Origin: Erigeron canadensis
Taxonomy: Eukaryota; Streptophyta; Magnoliopsida; Asterales; Asteraceae
NCBI RefSeq assembly: GCF_010389155.1
Contig: NC_057767.1
Coordinates: 20,285,723-20,349,722 of the forward strand
Reading direction: 5' to 3'
DNA length: 64,000 nucleotides
This document shows, one piece after another, positions 19,533 to 30,365 of this stretch. The notes under the pieces are model-generated. The model saw nothing but the letters and a program-made list of their open reading frames with translations, searched no databases and was not told the origin of the DNA. The first letter of the stretch is position 1, and each line of letters begins with the position of its first letter. Both the position numbers and the translations under genes were made by a program.

Positions 19533-22453
19533 TGTAACATCCCAAACTTTTTCTTTAACGGTTGACTCGAGTCGTTAAGTCAACATTTTGTGTTGGTTAA
19601 GTCTTTAGATGATTTAATGCTTACGTGTGATTAATGTGCTATATGTGTAAGGTTTAATGCCTTAAATATGTGTGTCAATGTGTTTAAGATGGTCAAGATG
19701 TGTTTAATGTGTCGATAAGTATTCTCGTTAGCTAGTTTGAGCCTTAAAGGTGAAGATGTAAAGTGTAAGGGCTTAAATATGAAGTCTTGGAAAGTGTGTA
19801 CAATAGCTATAGTGTTTCATACGTGACCTAGCATAACCTCATAATCAGATTATTGCTAAAACAAGTCTCTCTCAAGAACCCTAGTGCCTCTCTTGCCATT
19901 CTATTCGATTTCAAGAGCTTTTGGTGGCGAATCCTCATAGATTTCGAGCCTTTAATCCCTCCTACAAGCAAATCATGATTCTTTGGTTGATTGATGATTG
20001 GTTTCATTAGGTTTTGTCCGTTAATAACTGGTCATCGGGTTCGACTTGATTCGATTGAGTCTTGTTAATGATTAATCATGTTTTTGGGTGATTAAATATC
20101 ACCATAATGTTTGAAATCAATAGATGTTTTCATGCCAGTAAATAGGCTTGAAATTGCCCATTTTTATGTTTATTGGTCGTTCATGGGGTGTGGATTGGTT
20201 TGGATTTCGTTTGGATGAAAAACAAAGTAAGGGTTTCTAGTTCGTCCAGGAGGTGCGGCGCACCCCTCTAATGGGTGCGGCGCACCTAGTGTTTTGAGGG
20301 GAGGTTTGGTATTGTGTCATCAGTAGGTGCGGCGCACTCATTGATACCGAGAAGGGGTGCGATAGCGGGTGCGTTAAGGAGTGTGGCACACCTTACCTTT
20401 TCTCTTGTTGTTCCTTCATCTAGTGCGGCGCACCATGGATATGGGTACGACGCACCCAACCTATTTATCCAGAAAACTCATGTTGATGCTTAGCTCGTTC
20501 ATCATTCGTTCTAGGTTTCTGGGAGTACGTATCAAGCACCGTAAGCTTACTTCAAGTTGTTGTGAGCCCGTATAAGGCAAGATAACTTATTTTGTCACGC
20601 CGAGGAACACAATAAAAGTGAGATTTGATAACTAATCGTTTTGACGAATATTTAGATATCTCATACATATGTAGGGGTGTGGGAACCACGTGGGGGACGA
20701 TATGGGTGCTTTAAGAGGTTACCATTACTATGCTTATTATGTGGGACGGGAATGGGATTCTATATGATATATGAATTGATAGCAAGTAGTATTCCATCCC
20801 TTAATTATTGTTGTAAGTTTGTGATGTGTGAATGATGATTATGCAATGGCTATGATGCTTAATATGATGAATGCCTTGTAGCAAATAGTATTCCTTATCA
20901 TAGGGATAGAATGTAATGTTGCTTTGCATACGTGTTGATTATGTCAATGATTAATTGAATGTATGTTGCTTGGTACACATGGTGATTACGTTGTTGATGA
21001 TGTTGTTTGTTGTCGAATGACCTATTACATCTAGTTCACTAGACTTGAATAGGAATGATATGTCACAATGCACGACAGGGCCTTAATGGCAAATGATGTT
21101 GATGACGAATTAATGATATGTACCGAGATAGTCTTAATGTCGAATTAATGATATGTCTAATGAGATAAAGCTAATGACGATATAATGATATGAGATGTAA
21201 TAAAGATTAATGTGTTATGTCGATCTGAGATGACATGTGTTGATATGTGATGATATGTGATTATATGTGATGATATGTGATGATTGTGACAAACTGAGAC
21301 GAACTCGAGTATAAACTGAGACGAAAAGTGTTAAGCTTAACCCATGCTAGTCCTTTGGGGCTAGTGTGCTGAGTCAATCACAAGGGGGTAGTCATGATAT
21401 CTCCCGAGTGACCCATATTTTTCGATTGAGTATTCCATCTGGTATGATCAACCAACCTCTGACGAATGGATACTCAACCCTATTCTTGAGATGATTAGGT
21501 AGTGTAAGCTACTTAACTCAATGTGACGATCAAGTAGTGTAAACTACTTGACTTTATGTATAAGTATGATATGATGATAACATAATAAAGTTGATGTATG
21601 ACGATTAAGTGGTGGAAGGTACTTAAATGTGACGATCAGGTAACGTAAGTTACTTGACTATATGTGTAGATAAGATGTGACGATGTAATGATATGATGTT
21701 AAAGATGATATGTGACGACTAAGTAGTTATAACTGCTTAGCTATATGTAATGATGAAATTGTGTAACCTGTGTATCTATATGATGTAATAAAGTTAATAT
21801 CAATAACTGAGATGATGATGAATGAGTCAATTATGACGAACGCAGGTTATAGGCACAATATAGGATTTGACATCCTTTTAGACGATAATAATGACTTAGC
21901 TTGATATGTACATCACAGGATTTGATATCCCTTATGTTGATTATTATGTAGATGTTTGTGATTCCGACGTGCTTTATATATGATGAGATGAACTTGATGA
22001 AATGTTTTAAATGGTGAACTTTTGTCGAACTAACCTGTTATCTTACTCAGCTTTAATTAGGTGGCACTTGTTTCGTTGAAATGTGTTGTGTTTCCCAGGT
22101 TAGTGGGTAGAGATTGGTGAGATGCATGTGAGGCTGGGTAGACGATTAAAGATGCTTAGCTACTTGCTAGCGACCTCACCTATTTAGACGACACTTATGA
22201 ACCTTTATTTTGATTATTGTAATGTCTTGGGTTTTACAAGACATGACCATATGTTGACTTATTTGTCATTTATGTAGTTGCTGACATGTGTGGATTTCCT
22301 TTATTGTTGCTATGATATGGATTCGTAAGACCAGTTTTATTAATTAACAATTACGGTAGGAACTGTAAACGTTTTATGAAATGCTTCCACTTGTTTTGAT
22401 ACCGTTAGGCAAAGGTTTTGTAAATCCAGGTTTTTAAAACGACGGGTGTTACA
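19533..22453 (+). repeat. Long LTR (2.9 kb), probable solo LTR of a gypsy element
   Basis: It starts TGTAACATCCC and ends GGGTGTTACA, ends that I associate with plant chromovirus (Tekay/Del-type) LTRs. No internal region accompanies it. It holds a GCGGCGC palindrome array (20254-20454) followed directly by a TATA-like CCTATTTATCC (20460-20470). The GATGATATGTGATG-rich tract near 21230-21290 is low complexity. Orientation is chosen from the array and TATA order and is uncertain. Confidence 0.55.
20254..20454. repeat. GGTGCGGCGCACC palindrome array in the B LTR
   Basis: Good copies of TGCGGCGCA start at 20254, 20276, 20328 and 20424. Decayed copies start at 20382 (TGTGGCACA) and 20446 (TACGACGCA), and part copies lie near 20358-20370. 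Flanking bases extend the match to GGTGCGGCGCACC, a 13-bp odd palindrome. The gaps (22, 52, 54, 42, 22) are near multiples of 10.5 but less regular than in A. Confidence 0.8.
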
Positions 22454-22458
22454 TGGTG

Positions 22459-25400
22459 TTTTCTACTTGACCACTAGTTTGAGCGTGATAAGCTGTTGAA
22501 AAAGTATGGTTGACTCCATATCTCTTAAGTACCTTTTCTAATTGAGCATTTGCAAAATGACTACCCCTATCGTTAATCAAAGCCTTAGGCATTCCAAACC
22601 TACTAAACAAGTTCTTAAGGAAATCTACAACTACCTTAGCATCATTAGTGAGTAAAGCCTTAGCTTCTGTCCATTTTGACACATAATCTACAGCTACTAG
22701 AATATACTTAAACTTATGAGAAGGTGAAAATGGTCCCATTAAATCTATTCCCCAAATATCAAATACTTCACAAACCTGAATGTTCTTCTGTGGCATCTCA
22801 TCTCTCTTGGTGATCGACCCTTGCCGCTGGCATGCATCACATAACTTAACTAAAGTTTTGGCCTCTTGAAAAATTCCAGGCCAGTAAAATCTTGCCTCAA
22901 ATACCTTTCTAGTTGTAGTCGTCGGGCCATAATGTCCTCATGTGTGTCCTGAATGACAGTCATCTAATATCTTCCTACTCTCACTTTCCGACACACATCT
23001 CCTGATCATACCATCTGCACACATTCAAAACAAGCATGGTTCCTCCCAGTAACAATATTTAAGGTCTAAAAAGAACTTCTTCCTACGGTAATAGTCTAAA
23101 TGCAACGGTAAAACTCCTACAGCTTTGTAATTAGCTATGTCAGCGAACCAAGGTACATCTTCCTTATTATCTACTTCTATCCTCATCAATTTCTCTTCGG
23201 GGAAAGATTCATCTATCTTTTCACAATCAGGTTCCTCCTCATCTAGGTTATCTAATCTACTAAGGTGATATGCAGCTACATTTTCTGCTCCCTTCTAATC
23301 TTTAATCTCCAAATCAAATTCTTGAAGCAGTAACACCCACATAAGTAACCTAGGCTTAGCATCTTTCTTATTAATGAGGTATCTAATGGTTGAATGGTCT
23401 GTAAATATGGTCACTTTCTGCAATACTATGTAACTCCTAAACTTATCTAGGGCAAAGACTACCGCTAGCAATTCCTTCTCCGTAGTTGTGTAGTTTTTTT
23501 AGGCCTCATTAAGGGTTTTGCTAGCATAATATATAGGCCTAAAATGCTTATCTATCATATGTCCTAACACAGCTCCTACGGTAAAATCACTAGCATCGCA
23601 CATAATCTCAAAGGGTGATGCATAATCAGGTGATACTAATATAGGGGAATCTACAAGGTGTTTCTTAAGTTTCTCAAATGCCTTGATACAATCCCTATCA
23701 AAATCAAACCTAACATATTTCTCTAAAAGTATAGTCATTGGCCTAGTTATCTTTGAGAAATCCTTAATAAATCTCCTATAAAAGCCTGCATGACCAAGAA
23801 AACTCCTAACTCCTTTGACATTGACCGGAACCGGTAACCTAGACATCACATCTATCTTAGCCTTATCTACTTCTATTCCTGCTTTAGATACCTTATGTCC
23901 TAATACTATTCCTTCTTTAACCATGAAATGACATTTCTCCCAGTTCAACACTAAATTAGTTTCTTCACACCTAGCTAACATCTTATCTAAATGACCTAAA
24001 CACGAATTAAACGAATTCCCGTAAACTGAGAAATCATCCATAAACACTTCTACCGACTTTTCTAACATATTCTGAAAAATAGCAGTCATATACCTCTAAA
24101 AAGTAGCTGGGGCGTTACAAAGTCCAAATGGCATCTTCCTATAGGCATAAGTTCCATAGGGGCAAGTAAATCTTGTCTTCCCTTGGTTTTCCCTATGAAT
24201 GGGAATCTGAAGATACCCTGAAAATCCATTGAGAAAACAAAAGTACTCGTTCCCTGCCAAGCATTCTAACATCTGGTCCATAAAGGGTAAGGGGTAATGG
24301 TCTTTCCTAGTAGCCTCATTAAGCTTCCTATAATCTATGCAAACTCTCTATCCCGTCACAGTTCTAGTTGCTATCATCTCATCGTCCTCGTTAGCCACTA
24401 CTGTCATTCCTCCTTTCTTCGGTACGCAGTGAATAGGGCTTACCCACTCGCTATCCGAGATGGGAAAGATAATTCATGCATCTAATAACTTAATCACCTC
24501 ATTCTTCACTACTTCCTTCATATTAGGGTTTAGATGTCTCTGAACTACTGGTTTCAAGTTAGTCTCTAAGTGTATTCTATGGTGGCAATACGAAGAATCC
24601 ATACCTCTAATGTCAGCTATCCTCCAGGCAAACGCCTTCTTTTGAGACCTAAGGACCTTCATCAAAGCTGCCTTCTCCTTCTGACTCAGCTTCGATGAAA
24701 TCATAACCGGGAGTTGTGACTTTCCTTGGAGGTAAGCATACTTCAATCTTGGTGGTAACGGCTTCATTTCAAGATCCGTTGGCGGTTCTTCTAAAGAGGT
24801 AACTAGGTTATTGGGTGTTTGTACTAAGGCTCCATCAAATTCATCTACTTGAAGTTCTCCTAAATCCCATAGACGTTCTGGTGATCGTATACCTAAGACT
24901 TCCTCTATCTCTTGATTTGCTCTATTATCTACTTTTACTATTTCCACTTCTTCAGTACAAACTCCTATATCATCTTTTTCTAGGTTTGGATCTCCTTCCA
25001 TAGTTAAACTAAGCTTCCTCCTACCATTTCCTATGGTAATCCTACGTTCAGCTACTTCTATTACTGCTTTGGCTATGTTCAGAAAAGCTCTTCCTAAAAT
25101 TATTGGTACCTTCTTATCTTCCGGTATGTTCATAACTACGAATTCTGCCAGAAAACGTAGGTCTCCTACGGTTACTATCACTACATGGGTCTTTCCTAAA
25201 GGACGTTGAAAGGTCTAGTCTGCTAACTTAATAATAATCACGGTGGTATCTAGTGCTGCGTTACTTAACTTAGTGTACATGCTCCAAGGCATCAGGATAA
25301 TACTAGCTCCTAAGTCGGCTAGACAATCACAACTAATCTTATTTCCTATCTTACACGGTATAACAAAACTACCAGGATCCGCTAGCTTCGGGGTGATGAA

Positions 25401-25559
25401 CTCGTCTCCTTTCTCCAGAATTCCCTTGACTTCCTCGATACCATGCACATCTTTCGGGACTCTGTCTTCCTTGGTCATGTCCTTCATATACCTAGCATAC
25501 CCCGGTGTTAGCCTAACCAACTCAGTAAACGGTATCGACACCTTTGTCTCGTACATCAT
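22459..25559 (-). pseudogene. A: pol polyprotein remnant (protease, RT, RNase H, integrase)
   Basis: In order from 25559 downward: an aspartic protease with CLADLGASI (Asp-Leu-Gly in place of the usual Asp-Thr/Ser-Gly); the RT with PKKGGMT, YRKLN near 24320, MPFGLCNAPATF near 24100 and the catalytic VFMDDFSVYG near 24040; RNase H (PFEIMCDASDFTVGAVLG near 23610); the His/Cys motif (GHYG ... CDACQRQG, 22950-22820); and the integrase core (GIDLMGPF near 22735, NDRGSHF near 22575). In-frame stops occur near 25215, 24473, 24093 and 23498. The RT and FLGHAGFYRRFI motifs are typical of Athila. The integrase breaks at insert B. Confidence 0.88.
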
Positions 25560-26160
25560 GTCCTTCTTCTCAGCTTCTGCGGATATGGAACCGTTTGGCT
25601 GTACGGTTTAGATTGCGGTTTGGAGTCTGCCTTCGGAGGTGCCAGCAGCGCTGGTAGTGATCCAGCGGCACTGGAACTGTTTCTAAAGGCTCCAGCGACG
25701 CTGGAGGCTTGCCCAACGGCGCTGGGTACGAAATATGGATGGCGAGTAGCGCTGGGAGGTTCACCAGCGGCGCTGGGACCTGAGGGAGACCCACCAGCGG
25801 CGCTGGGAGTGCTCCAACAGCGCTGGTTCTTCCGTCCAGAATCTGAATCCTTGCTATTTCGCCTCACCGCTTCGGTTTCCTCTTCCGCTTCTGCTGGATC
25901 TTCTTCTTCATCTTTTTCCTCAGCTTCTAGAGGATTTTGGTGTGATTTTGTTGCCTTCCTCGATCCGGTTGTGATTCCTTTCACTTCTTCGTCCCGCTTA
26001 TCTCTATCTTCCTTTAATTATTCGACGATCGTCTCCCTAAAGTTGCTGAACAGTTTTACTGGCATACTTTCAATGTCCTTGTTGGTTTTCTCAGCCCACT
26101 TGACCATTTCTTCCTTCAGAACATACTCCTTTGGTTATGGTAGCTCTTCATCCTTTAGGC
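25560..26160 (-). pseudogene. A: gag-protease linker, broken
   Basis: From 26160 downward one frame reads a Lys/Glu-rich gag tail (EEMVKWAEKTNKDIES, then a stop at about 26020, then an acidic Glu-rich stretch). It runs into the palindrome array at 25644-25824, where all frames turn into Pro/Ala/Ser/Gly repeats. Protease coding resumes in another frame near 25559. The array's spacing is not a multiple of three, so it is incompatible with a continuous reading frame. Confidence 0.65.
25644..25824. repeat. Palindrome array in the A gag-protease linker (8 copies)
   Basis: Copies of AGCGGCGCT with mostly single changes begin at 25644, 25664, 25694, 25715, 25745, 25766, 25796 and 25816. The gaps alternate: 20, 30, 21, 30, 21, 30, 20 bp. 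Most copies have flanking CC/GG giving CCAGCGGCGCTGG. The regular 2-turn/3-turn alternation is the cleanest in the window. Confidence 0.9.
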
Positions 26161-26922
26161 TGTTATGTCCAGATCTACTGGACTCACTCTAGACGTGAAG
26201 ATTGGAGTCCTCTGAAGATTTGTCCAGAAAATATGAGAAGGCCAGTGAACCATTTACTTGTACAAGAATCTGGATTCCACCAGATTGGTTCACTGGACTT
26301 CACTTCAGTCAAGATCTTTCCATTGAAGACATTCTCACTGAAGTCAAAGACTAAAGTCTAAAGACAGAAGACTGACAACTGGCGGAGCCTAATGGTAGTC
26401 TTACCAGATCTCTTGACTGGAGTCCTTGTCGGTGTTCTAGACCTTACAAGTCTGAACACTGATTACGAGGAATTGACTTATTTGCCTTTGCACGCTTTTA
26501 TCCGGACAATACATTTGTCTTTTGTTAAAAGTTCTTACACGCGTGTAAAGGTGGTTGGTTAAAGTATTACAAGTCACATCATATTGACTTTATGCATGAA
26601 ACCTTATTTGTACGGCAAAAAGAATTTAATATTAATTCTTTTTGCCTATAAATACCAAGTCATTTCTCTCGTCCAAATATTAACATTTGTATTATCTAGG
26701 TTCCGCCACAATCTTGTATTTTATTTAACATCAATAAATAAAATACACTTGAAAATTACATTGTGTCTCACCGTTTACTTATTTACTTATTTATTGCTTT
26801 AAGTCTCGTATTACTTTATTTATCTACTTGCATTATATTTAAAGTGATACTAGTCCTTTCTAGTTCAATACTTGACTTGTCATTCTACACTCGTAGGTTA
26901 AACCATCGTGTGAGGGGACTCA
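26161..26922 (+). repeat. I: solo LTR (762 bp) in the A gag
   Basis: It begins TGTTATGTCCAG and ends GGGGACTCA. The 5-mer aggct occurs at both edges (26157-26161 and 26922-26926), overlapping the terminal bases by one, so the exact TSD is ambiguous. Inside are CTATAAATA (26646-26654) and AATAAA words (from about 26733), as in an LTR promoter and poly(A) region. Gag coding on the minus strand continues on both sides. There is no internal domain. Confidence 0.7.
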
Positions 26923-27403
26923 GGCTCCTCTCTTGCTCTCTCATATCCAAATCATTCAACACTCCAACATCGTCTCTTGCCTTCATATACTCAAAAATGC
27001 CACCTCCCATAAAATCCAACTCTTTTCTAGTTTCACTCGTTGCTCCAAAGTAAAAGTACTCCAAATTATCCTCCTCGGTTTTATTGTGACCATGACATTC
27101 CTTGACCATCTTCTTCATCCTTTGCCATGCTAGTCCGATGCTTTCGTTTTCCGCTTGCTTGAAGGTTTGTATCCTTTCTAAGAGTTTTATCCTAAGGTTC
27201 CTTGGAAAAAATCTGTTGCAAAAGATTTGTCTCAATTCTTCCCACGTGGTGATACTGTCCGAATCTAGGTTCTTATACCAATCTTTAGCGGCTCCCGTCA
27301 TGGAGAATGGAAACTTCATCAACTTCGCCGCCTCTTCAGTTCCTTTTCCATAGTTAAACAACCCAGAAACTTCGTTAAAACTAGAGATATGGACGTAGGG
27401 GTC
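26923..27403 (-). pseudogene. A: gag central domain
   Basis: From 27403 downward this reads a plant gypsy gag (retrotransposon gag family): DPYVHISSF, then LMKFPFSMTGAAKDWY, TTWEELRQIFCNRFFP and ESIGLAWQRMKKM, ending near REQERSL where solo LTR I begins. The upstream part of gag is across insert F at 32264-32406. Some gag sequence between the two pieces appears to be lost. Confidence 0.8.
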
Positions 27404-27643
27404 TGATATGTTCATTTATATGCATATTCCCATATCGTTTCTAAGTCGTTTTAAGCTTAATTATGTGCAAATTATCTGTATATTCGATGCTTTGATGGTA
27501 TTGTTAGTGATTTCAGACTTAGAACAGGTACATTGGTTAGAAACAGCATTTGGAAGGATTAAAAGATGCATTAGGATGATTCTTGGACGAGTACAAGTGA
27601 AGACGAGTTGAAAAATACAAGTTTTGCAAAAACTGGAAGCTTG

Positions 27644-27798
27644 TGCGGTGCACAAAACAGGCATGCGGCGCATAGAAAGTTGTGATTTTGGACAGGGAAT
27701 TTGGCGATTGTGCTTGTGCGGCGCACAAGAGAGGCGTGTGGCGCATAACGGGTTAAGGAAACTCTGAAACATGGAAATCTTTGGTTTTGTGCGGCGCA
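27644..27798. repeat. TGTGCGGCGCACA palindrome array in the F LTR (5 copies)
   Basis: Copies of TGCGGCGCA (single changes allowed) begin at 27644, 27664, 27717, 27737 and 27790, giving gaps of exactly 20, 53, 20 and 53 bp. The last copy ends 36 bp before the TATA box at 27834. Confidence 0.88.
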
Positions 27799-27833
27799 TA
27801 AAAGAGGTCGGCTAAAGGGTTTTTGATTTTTCA

Positions 27834-27842
27834 CTATAAATA
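27834..27842 (+). promoter_or_regulatory. TATA box of the F LTR
   Basis: CTATAAATA lies about 430 bp into the LTR, directly downstream of the palindrome array. Confidence 0.6.
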
Positions 27843-28888
27843 CAAGACCATAACCCTCCCATTCGATATACAATCACCTCTAGTCGATTTTAGGGTTCTT
27901 TGGGGCTATTCTCAGCAGCTTTTTCGTCCATCAAGGTCTAAGGGTTGTTCGTGAGCTTCAAGGCATTCGGTTGTCGATTTTCTTAGCGCTTACTTGTTTT
28001 CTACACATTGGTACAATATGTTCTTCTATATTTTTACTTTTTGTGCTTTGTTTATGATTATGAGTAGCTAAATAATTCGTCATCCACTGAGATGAAGTAA
28101 TACATTGAATAATGGTTGCATAAATCTTTTGAATTCAAGTTGATTTGATTTAACGTTGTGTCGTAATCTTAGCTTATTAATTCTTTGTTATTTAACTCTT
28201 AATTGCGGATAGTTTTTGCATGATCTCAGTGGTAACTTAGGTTGTGTAGAAGTTATTTTGATTGCTTGGTTAGAAGCAATTGTTTCTATGACAGGTACGG
28301 TAGAAAGTAATTAATAGTTAATAAGGGTTAACGGGTTAATGGTTGGGTACAATCAATAGACGCAATTGTTATCTAAATAACCAAAACAATTAGTTGGCTA
28401 GGAAAGTTATGAAAGGCGTCTTGGGGTACCGGTCTTAGTAATGGAACTAGTTAATTAAGGGAATTAAATAAAGTAACGAACTTGACGGGTACGGGGTTAG
28501 TCTTCGTTTAGTTCTCGGTTATAAATCAACATATTTGAATTGATTCTTTAATTATATGCAACCTAAATAATGTGTATTATGGAGTCGAAGTGGATGATCT
28601 TCTCATCCCATTTGATTTAAAAACAATTTTCTTTTAGATAAATTCCTAGGAATTTCTAACTCTTTCAATCAACTAACTTTTAATACAAAATCAAGATGAC
28701 GAGGTGTCTTTAAAATCCAAAGTTTTTTAACTACTTAAAACTCGCTAGTTCTTTGTAGTCTCCGTGGAACGAACCTTTACTTGCTTTAATCTATATTGCA
28801 TACGAACGGGTCCACTGCCCGATTGTGTGTGGTATTCGATTCGGAGTATTTTTAAGGATTTAACTTAACTAGATTTTCACACATCAAG

Positions 28889-28911
28889 TTTTTGGCGCTG
28901 CTGCCGGGGAC
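28889..28911 (+). promoter_or_regulatory. F primer-binding site
   Basis: TTTTTGGCGCTGCTGCCGGG follows the LTR end after two bases. It is the TGGCGCCGTTGCCGGGG-type PBS common in plant Tat/Athila elements and nearly identical to the PBS of A. Confidence 0.75.
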
Positions 28912-29107
28912 TAGTTTAAGAGCTTAAGTTTGAGATTTCGTAGTTGATCATTTCTTGTACTCACGTGCAAGAGAGTTACTTGCTTTCTTAGATTAGTTTT
29001 ATGTTTATTTTTGTTTTTTGTTTTATTTTTGTTTAGTTTAATTTTTCTTCCATCGGTGCTTTTCACGGGTTTGTGATAGTGTCTGTTTTGTAGGATTAAC
29101 ATCACCA

Positions 29108-29554
29108 ATGGCATGTCAAGCTTATGAATCTGAGGAAGAATATCCAGACGAGCTTCGAAATTTTGAGCAGTTTTCTGATGAAACTTATGAGGAAGCTTGG
29201 TTAAGGATAAAAAGATTAGTTAATAAGTATGGCATGTACGGGCTTACCATTCGTCAATTAGTTTCGGTATATTGTCGTGGGTTGGAAGAAGAAACAAGGG
29301 AAATACTTGGTGACGAATTCTTCTCGATGAATCCGGATGAGATGTTTGACTATATGGAAAAATATGCTCAACCGGAAGAGGACGAAACATGGGAAGATCA
29401 TCAAATGCCGCCATCTAAATCACATGAGTTATTACCCATTAGCGATGAAGATGAGGATAACGTGGATGGGGAGCATGATTTTGAGACACACGAGATACCT
29501 TCCATGAGCGCTGAGGATTTTAATGACATTATTTGTGAAGAATATTTTACTTAA
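29108..29554 (+). CDS. F: gag-like protein, 148 aa
   Basis: The ATG at 29108 follows the leader after the PBS. The protein has a compact region resembling the middle of plant gypsy gag proteins (ETYEEAWLRIKRLVNKYG, then LVSVYCRGLEEETREILG and MNPDEMFDYMEKYA), and an acidic tail. There is no zinc knuckle. It is short for a gag and may be a 5' exon or truncated form. The frame is open and intact. Confidence 0.55.
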   Translation: MACQAYESEEEYPDELRNFEQFSDETYEEAWLRIKRLVNKYGMYGLTIRQLVSVYCRGLEEETREILGDEFFSMNPDEMFDYMEKYAQPEEDETWEDHQMPPSKSHELLPISDEDEDNVDGEHDFETHEIPSMSAEDFNDIICEEYFT

Positions 29555-29585
29555 CTTTCTAGTGAGGTGATTTATACTTCTATTT

Positions 29586-30365
29586 GTGTTCCAGGTACTA
29601 CTAACTCTGTTTCGAAGGATAGGAAGTGACCGTGTTGATGTGGAATTGGAGAAAAATAGTGAAGTCGTTTGGGATGAAGCCGAATGGGAAGACGAGCAAG
29701 AAATCATATGGGATGAAGAGATAGTGACTACTCCAACCATGGGAAGCAAGCTTGTATCCACCATAAGGAATTTTCTAACCATCATTGAAGCTAATAATGA
29801 AGATACAGGAGATGCTACTTGGGAGAACTCTAATGTCTCACCCGAGGGTTTCTCACTTTTCAAGTTTAGACCGCCCAACTCAAGTGTAGGGGAGTCTATG
29901 ATCCCACCAAAGAGAGCCGAAGAGAATTTAATTCTCACTCATTCAGGTAAGCATTCGAATTTAATTGATTTATTATATACTAAAATGCTTTCTTTTCATT
30001 TGTTTGCAGGAGTGCCAAAAACGCTAAATCTTTTTATAATGATCATGGCACGAAAGAAGGAGCCAGATAAGGAAGATCATGGCACTAGTCAAGATGATTT
30101 GCAACCCAAGCATGGTTATTCAGGGAGCTTTCTAACTTCTTATGCTTTAAACAGTTTTGAATGCATTAATGTAGTTAGTTTAAAGGCTAGTAGTAATTTC
30201 ATGCATTATTTTTTACTCTTTAAACTAGACCCGGACCCTTTTGCTTCCAACCCTTTCAAATCCGTGGACATGAGTTTTAAAACTACTTACTTGAAGATAC
30301 CGTGTCGCAATGGAATTTTTGAAGTTTTATATGTTCGGATGAAAGGGTGGATATTTTTTCTTTAG
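29586..30365 (+). CDS. F: second frame, 259 aa, unrecognised
   Basis: The frame starts 31 bp after the gag-like frame. The first 80 residues are acidic (VVWDEAEWEDEQEIIWDEE), the middle has FSLFKFRPPNSS, and no known domain was recognised. It might continue the gag-like protein through a splice or frameshift. No RT, protease or integrase motif is present, and the start is unsupported beyond being the first in-frame candidate. Confidence 0.35.
   Translation: MFQVLLTLFRRIGSDRVDVELEKNSEVVWDEAEWEDEQEIIWDEEIVTTPTMGSKLVSTIRNFLTIIEANNEDTGDATWENSNVSPEGFSLFKFRPPNSSVGESMIPPKRAEENLILTHSGKHSNLIDLLYTKMLSFHLFAGVPKTLNLFIMIMARKKEPDKEDHGTSQDDLQPKHGYSGSFLTSYALNSFECINVVSLKASSNFMHYFLLFKLDPDPFASNPFKSVDMSFKTTYLKIPCRNGIFEVLYVRMKGWIFFL

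Larger units (their letters stand above)
18943..22453 (+). mobile_element. B: composite LTR/TRIM insertion in the A integrase
   Basis: The insert begins TGTAACACTCC and ends GGGTGTTACA. It is flanked by an exact 5-bp TSD, tggtg (18938-18942 and 22454-22458), and host integrase codons join across it. It has two parts: a TRIM-like element (18943-19527) and a long LTR (19533-22453). The inner junction has no TSD of its own. It may be a chimera formed at the shared TGTAACA ends, or one insertion next to the other. Confidence 0.7.
27404..28886 (+). repeat. F: 5' LTR (1483 bp)
   Basis: It starts TGATATG and ends CACACATCA. It carries five TGCGGCGCA palindromes (27644-27798) shortly before CTATAAATA (27834-27842), and a CGGG/CCCG hairpin near its end (28807-28821) that the A LTR shares. 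Its last 780 bp recur at 31479-32263. Confidence 0.8.

Noticed and set aside
25620..26192. A 190-codon plus-strand frame across the palindrome array
   Set aside because: It is antisense to the gag-protease linker and its residues are dictated by the array; no domain.
15877..27798. CRISPR array
   Set aside because: Words are too short, spacers follow helical multiples rather than unique 30-mers, and the DNA is a plant retroelement.
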